From JBBSHE01 sp038253325 (lineage in GTDB: Bacteria > Actinomycetota > Actinomycetes > Propionibacteriales > Nocardioidaceae), in the NCBI GenBank assembly GCA_038253325.1, contig JBBSHE010000028.1, positions 1 through 35,654 on the forward strand: DNA of 35,654 nucleotides, in the 5' to 3' direction. The notes beneath the pieces were generated by a model. The model ran no database searches, was not told the origin of the DNA, and saw nothing but the letters and a program-made list of their open reading frames with translations. Below are positions 7,962-16,790 of this stretch, in pieces; the stretch's first letter is position 1; every line of letters starts with the position of its first letter. A program made the translations under genes and the position numbers.

Positions 7962-9725
7962 CTACCCACGCACCACGGCACACAGATGTGAGACGGCGTC
8001 CCCGACCGGCACGTCGTCGCGTTCGCCGGTACGGCGGTCCTTGACCTCGACGACCCCGTCGGCGAGTCCGCGGCCGACGACCACGATCGTCGGCACGCCG
8101 ATCAGCTCCGAGTCGTTGAACTTGACCCCTGGCGAGACCCCGCGGCGGTCGTCGTACAGCACGGTGACACCCGACGCGTCGAGGGCACCGGCCATCTCGT
8201 TCGCGGCTGCGAACACATCCTCACCCTTGCCGGTCGCGACGACGTGCACGTCGGCAGGCGACACCGCGCGCGGCCACACGATTCCGGCGTCGTCGTGTGA
8301 GCTCTCGACGATGGCGGCGACGGCACGGGACACACCCACGCCGTAGCAGCCCATCGTCACCGTGACGAGCTTGCCGTTCTCGTCGAGCACCTGGAGCCCG
8401 AGCGCGTCGGAGTACTTCGTACCCAGCTGGAAGATGTGGCCCATCTCGATCCCGCGGGCCGTCTCGAGCGGATGTCCGCACACAGGGCACGCATCACCGG
8501 TGCGGACCTCGGCGGCTTCGATCGGGCCGTCGCCACTGAAGTCGCGACCGGCGACCAGGTCCATCACGTGTCGACCGGGCTCGTCGGAGCCGGTCACCCA
8601 GCGGGTGCCCTCGACGATCCGCGGGTCGAGCAGGTAGCGGATACCCGACGCATTCTTCTCGCCGAGGACACCCGGTCCGATGTATCCCTTCACCAGTACC
8701 GGGTTGGCGGCAAAGTCGGCCTCATCGAACGGCTCCACCGCGGCAGGCTCGAACTGAGCCCCCAGCCGCTTGGCGTCGATCTCCCTGTCGCCGGGTACGC
8801 CGATCGCCAGCGGTTCACGTTCTCCCCCGGGCTGGCGCACGACCACGAGCACGTTCTTCAACGTGTCCGAGCCCGCCCATCGGCGATCCGTACGCGGAAA
8901 CTCGGCGTTGAGGTGGTCGACGAGCGTCTCGATCGTCGGCGTGTCCGGGGTGTCCTCGACGTGTGCCGCGGGAGCGTCGTCGTACGGGACGGGATCGGGA
9001 ACCGGCACCTTGACCGCCTCGACGTTGGCGGCGTAGTCACAGTTCGGGCAGCGTACGTATGTGTCCTCGCCGACGTCGGCGACCGCAAGGAACTCCTCGC
9101 TCGCGGAGCCGCCCATCGCGCCGGACAGTGCCGCCACGATCACGTACTCGAGCCCGAGCCGGTCGAACATCCGGATGTACGCATCTCGATGGGCCTGGTA
9201 GGACACCAAGAACGCCTCGTCGCTCAGATCGAAGGAGTACGAGTCCTTCATCACGAACTCTCGACCGCGCAGGATGCCGGCACGCGGACGCGGCTCGTCA
9301 CGGTACTTCGTCTGGATCTGGTAGATCGACAGCGGCAGGTCCTTGTACGACGAGTACAGGTCCTTGACCGCGAGCGTGAAGAGCTCCTCATGCGTCGGAC
9401 CGAGCAGGTAGTCGGCGCCCTTGCGGTCCTTGAGCCGGAAGATGCTCTCGCCGTACTCCTCCCATCGGCCGGTCGCCTCGAATGGCTCGCGCGGGATGAG
9501 TGCCGGGAAGTGGAGCTCCTGCGCTCCGAACGCATTCATCTCCTCCCGGACGATGTTCTCGATCTTGCGCAGCACGCGATAGCCCAACGGCAGCCAGGAG
9601 TAGATGCCCGGCGCGACCCGGCGAATGTAGCCTGCCCGGACCAGCAACCGGTGGCTCGGGACCTCGGCGTCGACCGGATCGTCTCGCAGGGTCCGAACGA
9701 ACAGCGTTGACATCCGCAAGATCAC
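7962..9725 (-). CDS. proS: Prolyl-tRNA synthetase, bacterial type with editing domain
   Basis: A 587-residue class II aminoacyl-tRNA synthetase that charges tRNA-Pro. Motif 2 appears as TKYRDEPRPRAGILRGREF with FVMKDSYSFD after it (around residues 140-160). A large central insertion (about 225-405) is the editing domain that clears mischarged Ala-tRNA-Pro. Motif 3 is GCYGVGVSRAVAAIVE, and the anticodon-binding domain forms the last 100 residues. The GTG at 9725 has GGGAG 6 nt upstream; an internal ATG at 9713 is the alternative start. It is transcribed alone or after the methyltransferase. Confidence 0.97.
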   Translation of the reverse strand: MILRMSTLFVRTLRDDPVDAEVPSHRLLVRAGYIRRVAPGIYSWLPLGYRVLRKIENIVREEMNAFGAQELHFPALIPREPFEATGRWEEYGESIFRLKDRKGADYLLGPTHEELFTLAVKDLYSSYKDLPLSIYQIQTKYRDEPRPRAGILRGREFVMKDSYSFDLSDEAFLVSYQAHRDAYIRMFDRLGLEYVIVAALSGAMGGSASEEFLAVADVGEDTYVRCPNCDYAANVEAVKVPVPDPVPYDDAPAAHVEDTPDTPTIETLVDHLNAEFPRTDRRWAGSDTLKNVLVVVRQPGGEREPLAIGVPGDREIDAKRLGAQFEPAAVEPFDEADFAANPVLVKGYIGPGVLGEKNASGIRYLLDPRIVEGTRWVTGSDEPGRHVMDLVAGRDFSGDGPIEAAEVRTGDACPVCGHPLETARGIEMGHIFQLGTKYSDALGLQVLDENGKLVTVTMGCYGVGVSRAVAAIVESSHDDAGIVWPRAVSPADVHVVATGKGEDVFAAANEMAGALDASGVTVLYDDRRGVSPGVKFNDSELIGVPTIVVVGRGLADGVVEVKDRRTGERDDVPVGDAVSHLCAVVRG

Positions 9726-9813
9726 GATGCGCTCCCATCTGCCTCCGGGTGCCGCCGGCCGGGCGAGGTGGCCGGGACGGTGGACGATGCCGAGACTATC
9801 CGCCGTCGTCCTG

Positions 9814-9838
9814 CGACTTGTCGGTACGTCATGGGGCT
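9814..9838. repeat. 25-bp dispersed repeat, copy B (upstream of proS)
   Basis: This is the inverted copy of the element at 12-36 with one mismatch. Here CGACTTGTCGG (9814-9824) also pairs perfectly with CCGACAAGTCG (9855-9865), giving an 11-bp inverted repeat around 30 nt of spacer. It lies in the 147-nt gap between the methyltransferase stop and the proS start. Confidence 0.6.
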
Positions 9839-9872
9839 ATCACCCGATGGCGCGCCGACAAGTCGAATGAGA

Positions 9873-10649
9873 TCAGCGATCGGGACGCCGGCCGACGACC
9901 AGCGGGAAAGCGAAGATCTGGCCGGCATCGGTGGCAAGCATCTCGATGTCGCGAAGCGACCCCTTCCGGACGAAGTCGTCGTCGCTCGCCTGCGCGCATG
10001 CCTTGCTCCACCGGTGCCAGAGCCGCCAGCCGTCCTGCTGCTCGCGGGCGCTCGTCACCTCGACCTGCCCGGAAAGCTCCCAGCGGTTACGCCACCAGCC
10101 CACCGAGTGGAATGCCATGAAGTCCCACTCCCAGAACGGCTCCAGGTGACGTGGGACCTTCGTCAGCTCCTTCGTCGTCCCCGGTACGGCGATCCCGAGC
10201 TGACCGCCCGGCCGCAGGAACCTCGTGACGTACCCGATGTAGAGGTCGTCGGTGCCGAAGTACTGGTACGCGTCGACACTCACGATCACGTCGAAGAACC
10301 CTGGGGCGAACTTCAGGTCGTGCGCCTCCGTGTGCAGCGGGAACACCCGGTTGGACACACCCGCGTCGGCGATCCGCGGCGCGTTCTCCTCCGGTCGCAC
10401 CCACAGGTCGGCCGCCCACACGGTGACGCCGTACTCCTTGGCCAAAAAGACCGACGTCATGGCGGTTCCGCAGCCGAGGTCGAGGACGCGCATACCGGGT
10501 TCGAGCCGGAGGTCGCGGGCGAGGTCCTCCAACAGCCACAACGGGTTGGGGCCCATGCAGTTGTCGACCATCCACTGCGGGTCGTAGGTCGCCGACCGTG
10601 GATGCGTCGCCAGCGTCAGCCGGTCGCGTAGCCATGTCTCGTCGACCAC
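9873..10649 (-). CDS. SAM-dependent methyltransferase, class I
   Basis: A methyltransferase of about 258 residues. Motif I is the SAM-binding VLDLGCGTAMT, followed by the acidic end of strand 2 (VWAADLW) and DVIVSVDAYQYF, which corresponds to motif IV. Substrate is unknown; the preceding sequence HPRSATYDPQWMVDNCMGPN suggests a small-molecule rather than nucleic-acid enzyme. I favour the GTG at 10649, 4 nt after the capA-like stop; an upstream ATG at 10688 would overlap that gene by 35 nt. Neither start has a strong ribosome-binding site, so translation may depend on the gene before it. Confidence 0.85.
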   Translation of the reverse strand: MVDETWLRDRLTLATHPRSATYDPQWMVDNCMGPNPLWLLEDLARDLRLEPGMRVLDLGCGTAMTSVFLAKEYGVTVWAADLWVRPEENAPRIADAGVSNRVFPLHTEAHDLKFAPGFFDVIVSVDAYQYFGTDDLYIGYVTRFLRPGGQLGIAVPGTTKELTKVPRHLEPFWEWDFMAFHSVGWWRNRWELSGQVEVTSAREQQDGWRLWHRWSKACAQASDDDFVRKGSLRDIEMLATDAGQIFAFPLVVGRRPDR

Positions 10650-10653
10650 TCGG

Positions 10654-11892
10654 CTAACGACCCATCCGCAGGCCGTGCCGACGGGCATTCAGGCCGTCGA
10701 CGACGGCGGTGGTGTTGGTGATCGCCGCCTGCAGCTGCAGTCGCCATGCCGACAGGGCGGGATCATGCAACGCCCGCGGCGCATTGAGGATGCGCATCGC
10801 AGACGCGTCGTCAGTCGTCAGAGTCGGGATGAATCGCGCCCGCCGTACGGTCCACGAGCCGCCGGGATGGTTGACGAACGTGAACCGCGCCATCGCGCTG
10901 TAGTACGTGCCGTCGATGTGCTGCTGCGCGACCAGGTTGCCGAGCGAGTACGCGACCCACTTGTGGTGTACGACGGCGAACGGCTGGGTGACATGGGGGT
11001 GCGCGCCGTACAACAGGTTGATGTCCGGCGATCTGCTGACCTGGTCGACGACGTCCAGCTGCTCCTGGTTCGGGGTGTGGTCGTACTCCGTACCGGCATG
11101 GACATCCATCAAGACGATGTCCGCCCCCAACTGCTTCGCCTTGTGCGCGTCGGCGATCATTCGCTTCGGGTTGATCAGCCGGACACACCAGGGTTCGTCG
11201 CTCGGAACCGGTATCCCGTTGGTGCCGTAGCTATAGGAGAGGAGGGCAACCTTGACGCCCTTGACGTCCAGGATCAGCGGTCTGCGGTTCTGTTTGCGGG
11301 AGGTCGACATGCCGGTCTGCGGCAATCCGACCCGGTTGTACGTGGCGACGGTCCGCTCGATTCCCGTCCAGCCCTGGTCGAGGTTGTGGTTTCCGGCCGT
11401 CGTGCATGCGTCGTACCCGGTGGCCTTGAGCGCATTGATGATCTCGGGCGGGCTCGCGAAAACCGGGTAGTTGAGGTACGGGCCGCCCGGGTCGGTCACC
11501 GGTAGCTGGAACCGGCAGACCGCCAGGTCGGCCGCGCGTACGTCGGGCCTGATCGAAGCGAACATCGGGCGGAAGTCGGGCCGACCGCGGCCTTCCCTCG
11601 CCGCATCGGCTTCGGCGGTCAACCACACCGACGTGTGAATGACGATGTCACCGGTGATGAGCACGGTGATCTCTTTGTGCTCGAACGGAGCCTGGGTCGA
11701 GGTGGTGCCGACCTTCGAGCCACTCGAGGACGGGGTCGTATCCGTCGGACGGGCGACGTCGTGTTGGCCGGACGTGCACGCGGACGCCATCGCGGCGACG
11801 GTGAGCACCGCGGTCGCCATCGCGGCGACGGCGAGCACCGCGGCCGCCGACCCCCCGCGTGACCGCATCCCCCGCCTCGGCCTCCGGAGCAC
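10654..11892 (-). CDS. CapA-like metallophosphatase lipoprotein
   Basis: A 412-residue protein of the PGA_cap/CapA family, related to calcineurin-type phosphoesterases. It begins with an Arg-rich signal peptide ending ASAC (Cys39, probable lipidation). Metal-site motifs are visible: VLITGDIVIH near the start, the GNH of TTAGNHNLDQGW, DVHAGTEYDH, and YGAHPHVTQPF. Bacillus CapA works in poly-gamma-glutamate export, but no capBC-like genes are nearby, so the role here is unknown. The GTG at 11892 has AGGGG 6 nt upstream. The methyltransferase follows after 4 nt and is probably in the same operon. Confidence 0.87.
   Translation of the reverse strand: MLRRPRRGMRSRGGSAAAVLAVAAMATAVLTVAAMASACTSGQHDVARPTDTTPSSSGSKVGTTSTQAPFEHKEITVLITGDIVIHTSVWLTAEADAAREGRGRPDFRPMFASIRPDVRAADLAVCRFQLPVTDPGGPYLNYPVFASPPEIINALKATGYDACTTAGNHNLDQGWTGIERTVATYNRVGLPQTGMSTSRKQNRRPLILDVKGVKVALLSYSYGTNGIPVPSDEPWCVRLINPKRMIADAHKAKQLGADIVLMDVHAGTEYDHTPNQEQLDVVDQVSRSPDINLLYGAHPHVTQPFAVVHHKWVAYSLGNLVAQQHIDGTYYSAMARFTFVNHPGGSWTVRRARFIPTLTTDDASAMRILNAPRALHDPALSAWRLQLQAAITNTTAVVDGLNARRHGLRMGR
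11785..11844. repeat. 30-bp direct duplication in the capA-like signal peptide
   Basis: Two consecutive 30-bp units (11785-11814, 11815-11844) differ by two bases. They encode two copies of an AVAAMATAVL-type stretch, which forms the hydrophobic core of the signal peptide. Confidence 0.85.
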
Positions 11893-12026
11893 TCAGCACC
11901 CCTTCCTTCCGCGGCGACGCTACATCGGCGTGGCGCCGGCCGCCAACGAAGGTCGCCTGCCCGGCTATTCTCGAAATGCTCCCACCGTGGAGTACGGCGG
12001 CCGATTCGCGGACGGAGGTCGGAACG

Positions 12027-12869
12027 GTGCTTCGAACGCGCGACGGGCTGTGCGACCTCGGCCCTGACGACCTCGACCAGCTGTTGGCATTGTCGGCGAC
12101 GAATCCGGTCGAGAACGTCTTCGTCGAGCACCGGGCCCGGCGTACCCGGATGGCGCCGCACCTGCTCGGCGGCGAGATCTGGGGGTATTACGAGGACGGC
12201 GAGCTGGTCTCTGCCTGCCATGCCGCCGGCAACCTCGCCCCGGTGGCCGCGACGCCTCGCGCCGCGGAGGCGTTCGCCCACCGTGCACTGACCCAACCCC
12301 GTCGATGCTCGTCGCTCGTGGGGCCACAGGACGCGGTGCGACGCATCTGGTCGATCGTCGGACCCGAGTGGGGCAGGGCCCGCTCGTTGCGGTGGGATCA
12401 GCCCCTGATGTCGTTGTCCGGTCCGCCGCTCGTCCGACCCTCGCCGGACGTACGAGAGGCGACGGCGGGCGATCTCGACGTGCTGTACCCCGCCTGCGTC
12501 GCGATGTTCACCGAAGAGGTCGGGGTGTCTCCGGAGACCCAAGGGCGCAGCCTGTACCGGTCGCGGGTGGCGCAGCTGATCGACGTCGGCGCTGCGTTCA
12601 CCCACATCGAGAACGGCGAGGTCATCTTCAAGGCGGAGCTCGGTGCGGTCACGCCGTCCGCGACCCAGGTGCAGGGAGTTTGGGTCAACCCGAGGTACCG
12701 CGGGCGCGGGCTCGCCGCACCGGGCATGGCCGCCGTCGCCACCTGGGCACAGGCCAAGTTCGCTCCGACGGTCTCGCTGTACGTCAACGCGTACAACACA
12801 TCCGCGATCCGGTCGTACGAGCGGGTCGGGTTCAAGTCCGTCGGCACCTTCGCCACCGTCATGCTCTGA
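12027..12869 (+). CDS. GNAT acetyltransferase with N-terminal DUF4081 domain
   Basis: A 280-residue protein with an N-terminal DUF4081-type domain (about 1-130, with NVFVEHRAR and GGEIWGYYEDGELVSACHAAGN) and a C-terminal GNAT fold. The acetyl-CoA motif is GVWVNPRYRGRGLAAPGMAAV (about 215-240), followed by SLYVNAYNTSAIRSYERVGF. The equivalent gene beside ispG in M. tuberculosis is Rv2867c. The substrate is not known. The GTG start is supported by GGAGG at 8 nt. A possible -10, TATTCT, lies at 11966-11971. It is divergent from the CapA-like gene and convergent with the MFS gene. Confidence 0.9.
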   Translation: MLRTRDGLCDLGPDDLDQLLALSATNPVENVFVEHRARRTRMAPHLLGGEIWGYYEDGELVSACHAAGNLAPVAATPRAAEAFAHRALTQPRRCSSLVGPQDAVRRIWSIVGPEWGRARSLRWDQPLMSLSGPPLVRPSPDVREATAGDLDVLYPACVAMFTEEVGVSPETQGRSLYRSRVAQLIDVGAAFTHIENGEVIFKAELGAVTPSATQVQGVWVNPRYRGRGLAAPGMAAVATWAQAKFAPTVSLYVNAYNTSAIRSYERVGFKSVGTFATVML

Positions 12870-12882
12870 CCGAAGGCGTCGG

Positions 12883-12898
12883 ACCTGACGACTCAGGT
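12883..12898. terminator. Small bidirectional hairpin at a convergent junction
   Basis: ACCTGA and TCAGGT form a perfect 6-bp stem around the loop CGAC, between the GNAT stop and the MFS stop (it overlaps the latter). There is no T-run, which is usual for high-GC actinobacteria. Position between converging genes is the main support. Confidence 0.45.
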
Positions 12899-14197
12899 GG
12901 ACGCACTCGGCGCCTGTGCTGACGACCCCTCCGCATCGGCTTCCACTGCGCTGGTCGGGACCATCCCACGCCGCAACGGTGACGTCCAGGCGACGGCGAC
13001 CGCGACCACGCCGAACATGGCCATCACAACCATCGCGTTGCGGACGCCGAGCCAGCCGCTCAGCGCGCCGCCGAGTCCGGCACCGCCGGTCCACCCGAGT
13101 CCCCACGCCAGCATCCGCGCCGCAGTGTTGACGCGGCTCAGCAACGGTTCAGGCGTCACCATCTGCCGGTACGAGATCGCGTTGACGACGACCAGCGTGT
13201 ACGCCATCGACCACGCCGTGAGCCCGAGCGCGGCAACCGGCCAGCTCGGTGCGAATGCCGTGAGCACTCCGAGTACGGCGGAGAACGGCAACGCCGCCAA
13301 CGTGATGCGTGCAGGCGTGACGCGGTCGAGCAGGTTCGGCAATGCCGCCGACGCGACCAGGGCGCCAGCACTCCAACCGCTCCAGACGACCCCGAACCGC
13401 CAGCCTGACGTACCGATGTGGAGCACCCGGTCGAACCACACGACCATCAGGGCCACGAACCCGCCGCCGGACAGGCACTGCACGAATCCGACCAGCGTCA
13501 TCGTACGGACGCCCCGATGGTTGACCAGAAACTTCAGCCCGACCCGGATGTCCGCGAGCACGGACCGAACCGTCGTCGTGGTCCGCGCGCGGGCCTGGTC
13601 GTACAGCGGTCGGTTGATCATCCGGATCAGCGCTGCCGACGCAGCGAAGCTCAACGCGTCGACGGCAAGCAGCGTTGCCGGATGGAAGACGGCAAGCGCC
13701 AAGCCGACGAGGGACGGCAGCACGATCTCGAGAACGGTACTGGCGGAGAACACCACCGCGTTCGCCTTCGCGATCCGCCGCCGTCCGACCAGGACCGGCA
13801 GTGCACCGAAGTTCGCGCCGTCGAAGAAGACCGCGATCGCAGGTACGACGAACGCGACGACCATCAGATGCGGCACCGTCAGCAACCCGAGAAAGTGCGC
13901 AACCGGCACGGAGGCCATCACAACGGCGTCCAGGCAGTCAGCGACGACCATCACCTTGCGTCGGTCCCAACGATCAGCCAAGGCACCCGAGAACAGCCCG
14001 AAGAGCAGGTACGGCAGGGACTCGAGCAATGCAATGCTCGCGGTCAGCGGGGCCGAGTCGCTGATCCGGTAGACGAGGACGGGCAGCGCGATCAGCGTGA
14101 TGATGTTCCCGAGCAAGGACAGCGTGCGGGCCGTGAAATACGTCCGGAACTCGCGATCCAAGCGGAGCGACCCGTCGGCGGCTGGCGGCTCGGACAT
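12893..14197 (-). CDS. MFS transporter, EntS-like (MFS_3)
   Basis: A 434-residue integral membrane protein with about 10-12 hydrophobic helices. After FRTYFTARTLSLLGN comes the MFS signature loop GALADRWDRRKVMVVAD between helices 2 and 3 (about residues 65-85). The family resembles enterobactin exporter EntS and macrolide-type exporters; substrate cannot be read from sequence. The start is ATG at 14197, giving MSEPPA; extending to 14236 would run into the palindrome region. It follows ispG by 132 nt on the same strand but is probably a separate unit. Confidence 0.9.
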   Translation of the reverse strand: MSEPPAADGSLRLDREFRTYFTARTLSLLGNIITLIALPVLVYRISDSAPLTASIALLESLPYLLFGLFSGALADRWDRRKVMVVADCLDAVVMASVPVAHFLGLLTVPHLMVVAFVVPAIAVFFDGANFGALPVLVGRRRIAKANAVVFSASTVLEIVLPSLVGLALAVFHPATLLAVDALSFAASAALIRMINRPLYDQARARTTTTVRSVLADIRVGLKFLVNHRGVRTMTLVGFVQCLSGGGFVALMVVWFDRVLHIGTSGWRFGVVWSGWSAGALVASAALPNLLDRVTPARITLAALPFSAVLGVLTAFAPSWPVAALGLTAWSMAYTLVVVNAISYRQMVTPEPLLSRVNTAARMLAWGLGWTGGAGLGGALSGWLGVRNAMVVMAMFGVVAVAVAWTSPLRRGMVPTSAVEADAEGSSAQAPSAST

Positions 14198-14228
14198 GTC
14201 AGTCGTCAGCCGCCTGGTGCACCTCGAC

Positions 14229-14287
14229 CTGCCCAATGGCTGGGACTTCGCGACGTACTATCTCGCGAAGTCCCAGCCATTGGGCAG
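14229..14287. repeat. Perfect 25-bp-stem palindrome downstream of ispG
   Basis: The arms 14229-14253 and 14263-14287 are exact reverse complements around the 9-nt loop CGTACTATC. The arms start with CTGCCCAATGGCTGGG. It lies 43 nt past the ispG stop and 31 nt before the MFS start codon. As RNA it would be an extremely stable hairpin able to end transcription. Stem length and perfection are more than a terminator needs, so a mobile palindromic element is an alternative. Confidence 0.85.
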
Positions 14288-14329
14288 ATTCGGGGTGGCT
14301 CACCGTGTCACGTCCCTCGGCGGCCCGCG

Positions 14330-15484
14330 TCAGGAGACGGTGACGGACGGGCTCGCCCCGTCTACGGATTCGCCGATCTCATCGGCGATGCGCATCGCCT
14401 CTTCGATCAGCGTCTCGACGATCTGGCTCTCCGGGACGGTCTTGATCACCTGTCCCTTGACGAAGATCTGGCCCTTGCCGTTGCCCGAGGCGACGCCCAG
14501 GTCGGCCTCTCGCGCCTCCCCCGGACCGTTGACAACGCAGCCCATCACGGCGACCCGAAGCGGCACCTCCATGCCCTCGAGTCCCGCCGTCACCTCGTCG
14601 GCGAGCTTGTATACGTCGACCTGGGCGCGCCCGCACGACGGGCACGACACGATCTCCAGCTTCCGCGGCCGCAGATTGAGCGACTGGAGGATCTGGATGC
14701 CGACCTTGACTTCCTCAACGGGTGGGGCCGACAGGGAAACCCGGATCGTGTCGCCGATCCCCTTGCTGAGCAACGCACCGAACGCAACCGACGACTTGAT
14801 CGTGCCCTGGAAGGCAGGTCCGGCCTCGGTCACACCGAGATGCAGCGGCCAGGCGCCTCGCTCGGCGAGCTGTTCGTACGCCTGGACCATCACGACGGGA
14901 TCATGGTGCTTGACGGAAATCTTGAAGTCGTGGAAGTCGTGTTCCTCAAACAGCGACGCCTCCCACACGGCGGACTCGACGAGCGCCTCCGGCGTGGCCT
15001 TGCCGTACTTCGCGAGCAGACGGGGGTCGAGCGATCCGGCGTTGACGCCGATCCGTACCGACACGCCCGCGTCCTTCGCGGCCTGCGCGATCTGCTTCAC
15101 CTGGTCGTCGAACTTGCGGATGTTGCCCGGGTTGACGCGGACGGCGGCGCAGCCGGCGTCGATCGCCGCGAAGACGTACTTGGGCTGGAAGTGGATGTCT
15201 GCGATGACCGGGATCTGCGACTTGTGGGCGATCGCCGGAAGCGCTTCGGCATCGTCTTGTGACGGCACGGCAACCCGCACGATGTCGCAACCGGTCGCTG
15301 TCAGTTCGGCGATCTGCTGGAGCGTTGCGTCGATGGCGGTCGTCCTGGTCGTGGTCATCGACTGCACCGACACCGGTGCGTCGCCACCGACCGGCACCTT
15401 GCCCACCTTGATCTGGCGGGTCACGCGGCGAGGTGCGAGCACCGGCGCCGGGCTCGCTGGCATCCCGAGATCGATTGCCGTCAC
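14330..15484 (-). CDS. ispG: 4-hydroxy-3-methylbut-2-enyl diphosphate synthase
   Basis: IspG (GcpE) converts 2-C-methyl-D-erythritol 2,4-cyclodiphosphate to HMBPP in the MEP isoprenoid pathway, using a [4Fe-4S] cluster. The 384-residue protein shows the TIM-barrel start SVQSMTTTRT and the cluster Cys residues in SCPSCGR and VMGCVVNGPGE. Length is normal for actinobacteria. It starts with GTG 1 nt after the rseP stop and completes the dxr-rseP-ispG operon, so two MEP-pathway genes flank the protease gene. Confidence 0.97.
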   Translation of the reverse strand: MTAIDLGMPASPAPVLAPRRVTRQIKVGKVPVGGDAPVSVQSMTTTRTTAIDATLQQIAELTATGCDIVRVAVPSQDDAEALPAIAHKSQIPVIADIHFQPKYVFAAIDAGCAAVRVNPGNIRKFDDQVKQIAQAAKDAGVSVRIGVNAGSLDPRLLAKYGKATPEALVESAVWEASLFEEHDFHDFKISVKHHDPVVMVQAYEQLAERGAWPLHLGVTEAGPAFQGTIKSSVAFGALLSKGIGDTIRVSLSAPPVEEVKVGIQILQSLNLRPRKLEIVSCPSCGRAQVDVYKLADEVTAGLEGMEVPLRVAVMGCVVNGPGEAREADLGVASGNGKGQIFVKGQVIKTVPESQIVETLIEEAMRIADEIGESVDGASPSVTVS

Positions 15485-15485
15485 G

Positions 15486-16790
15486 TCAACCTCGCAAGGT
15501 GATCGGATTGACGATGTCCGCCCAGATCAAGACGACACCCATCACCAGCAGCACGGCGGCCATCGTGTATGCGATCGGGAGCATCTTGGCCACGTCGGCG
15601 TAGCCGGGATCGGGCCGTCCGCGCAGACGCGCCAGCCCACGCCGGGCGGCTTCGTACAAGGCTCCCGCGATGTGACCGCCGTCGAGCGGCAGCAGGGGGA
15701 TGAAGTTGAACAGTGCGATGAACAAGTTGATGACGCCGAGCAGCTGAAGGAGCAGAGCCGCCCGGTCCACCCAGCTGACGGAGGGCTCGGATGCGACCTC
15801 TCCGGCGACCCGGCTCGCGCCGACGACACTCATCGGGCTGTTGACGTCACGCTTCTGGACGCCGAGTGCGGCCTTGAACACGCCCACCATCCGGCCGGGC
15901 AGGTCGACGATCGCGGATCCGGTGCGCTGGGTGTAGTCCCCCATGGTCGTGAACACGAACCCGACACTCTGGCGCTTCGTCTGCTCGCTGGGCAGCATGC
16001 CCAGGTAACCGACCCGGACGTACTTCGTCGGGTCGGTGAGGTCGATCTGCGTGTTGCGGGCGAGCACGGTGTGCAGTGTCAGCGCTCTGCCGTTCCGGAC
16101 CACCCCGATCGCGACCGACCGGTTCGGGCGGCTGCGGATCGCCTCTTGGATGTCGGTCCACGAGCTGAGTCGCTTGCCGTCGACCGAGACGATCATGTCG
16201 CCATGCCGCAGCCCTGCCTTGACCGCTGGCGACGGTTTGTCCCCGGCGGCGCACGTCGTCCGCTGCGACGAGGCCGGGATCACGCAGTCGTAGACGGTGT
16301 CGACTCTCGGCACCGTCTGCGGAATTCCGAAGCCGACGAAGACCGTGGTCAGGAAGATGATCGCGAGGAGGACGTTGACCATCGGTCCTCCGGCCATCAC
16401 GATGACCTTCTTCCACCAGACCCGCTGGTAGAACAGCCGATCCTGGTCCTGCGGACCGATCTTCTCGTACTCGGCAGCGCGCGCGTCCGCGATCATCCGC
16501 CCGAAGAAGCCGGTGCCGGCCGTCTTGGCTCGGCCCTCGGCATCACGTTTGGCTGGCGGAAGCATTCCCGAAAGCTGGACGAACCCGCCGACCGGGAACA
16601 TCTTCACGCCGTACTCGGTGTCGCCACGCTTGATCGACCAGACGGTCTTGCCGAAGCCGACGAAGTACCGCGGCACCTTCACCCCGAACTTCTTCGCCGG
16701 CCACATGTGGCCGACCTCGTGCAGGGCGATGGACATGATGACGCCGAGCGCGAACAAGATCACGCCGAGTGCATAGAACACCGCGGTCAC
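15486..16790 (-). CDS. rseP: Site-2 intramembrane metalloprotease RseP/Rip1
   Basis: A 434-residue M50 zinc protease of the inner membrane that cleaves anti-sigma factors and other membrane substrates (Rip1 in mycobacteria). The zinc motif HEVGH is at residues 24-28 in the first helix. One PDZ domain (about 160-230, PAVKAGLRHGDMIVSVDG) lies on the outer side. The second active-site motif PLLPLDGGH is near residue 368, before the last helices. The GTG start overlaps the dxr stop by 4 nt (GTGA). A longer upstream open frame lies inside dxr and is rejected. Substrates are not evident in this window. Confidence 0.95.
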   Translation of the reverse strand: MTAVFYALGVILFALGVIMSIALHEVGHMWPAKKFGVKVPRYFVGFGKTVWSIKRGDTEYGVKMFPVGGFVQLSGMLPPAKRDAEGRAKTAGTGFFGRMIADARAAEYEKIGPQDQDRLFYQRVWWKKVIVMAGGPMVNVLLAIIFLTTVFVGFGIPQTVPRVDTVYDCVIPASSQRTTCAAGDKPSPAVKAGLRHGDMIVSVDGKRLSSWTDIQEAIRSRPNRSVAIGVVRNGRALTLHTVLARNTQIDLTDPTKYVRVGYLGMLPSEQTKRQSVGFVFTTMGDYTQRTGSAIVDLPGRMVGVFKAALGVQKRDVNSPMSVVGASRVAGEVASEPSVSWVDRAALLLQLLGVINLFIALFNFIPLLPLDGGHIAGALYEAARRGLARLRGRPDPGYADVAKMLPIAYTMAAVLLVMGVVLIWADIVNPITLRG

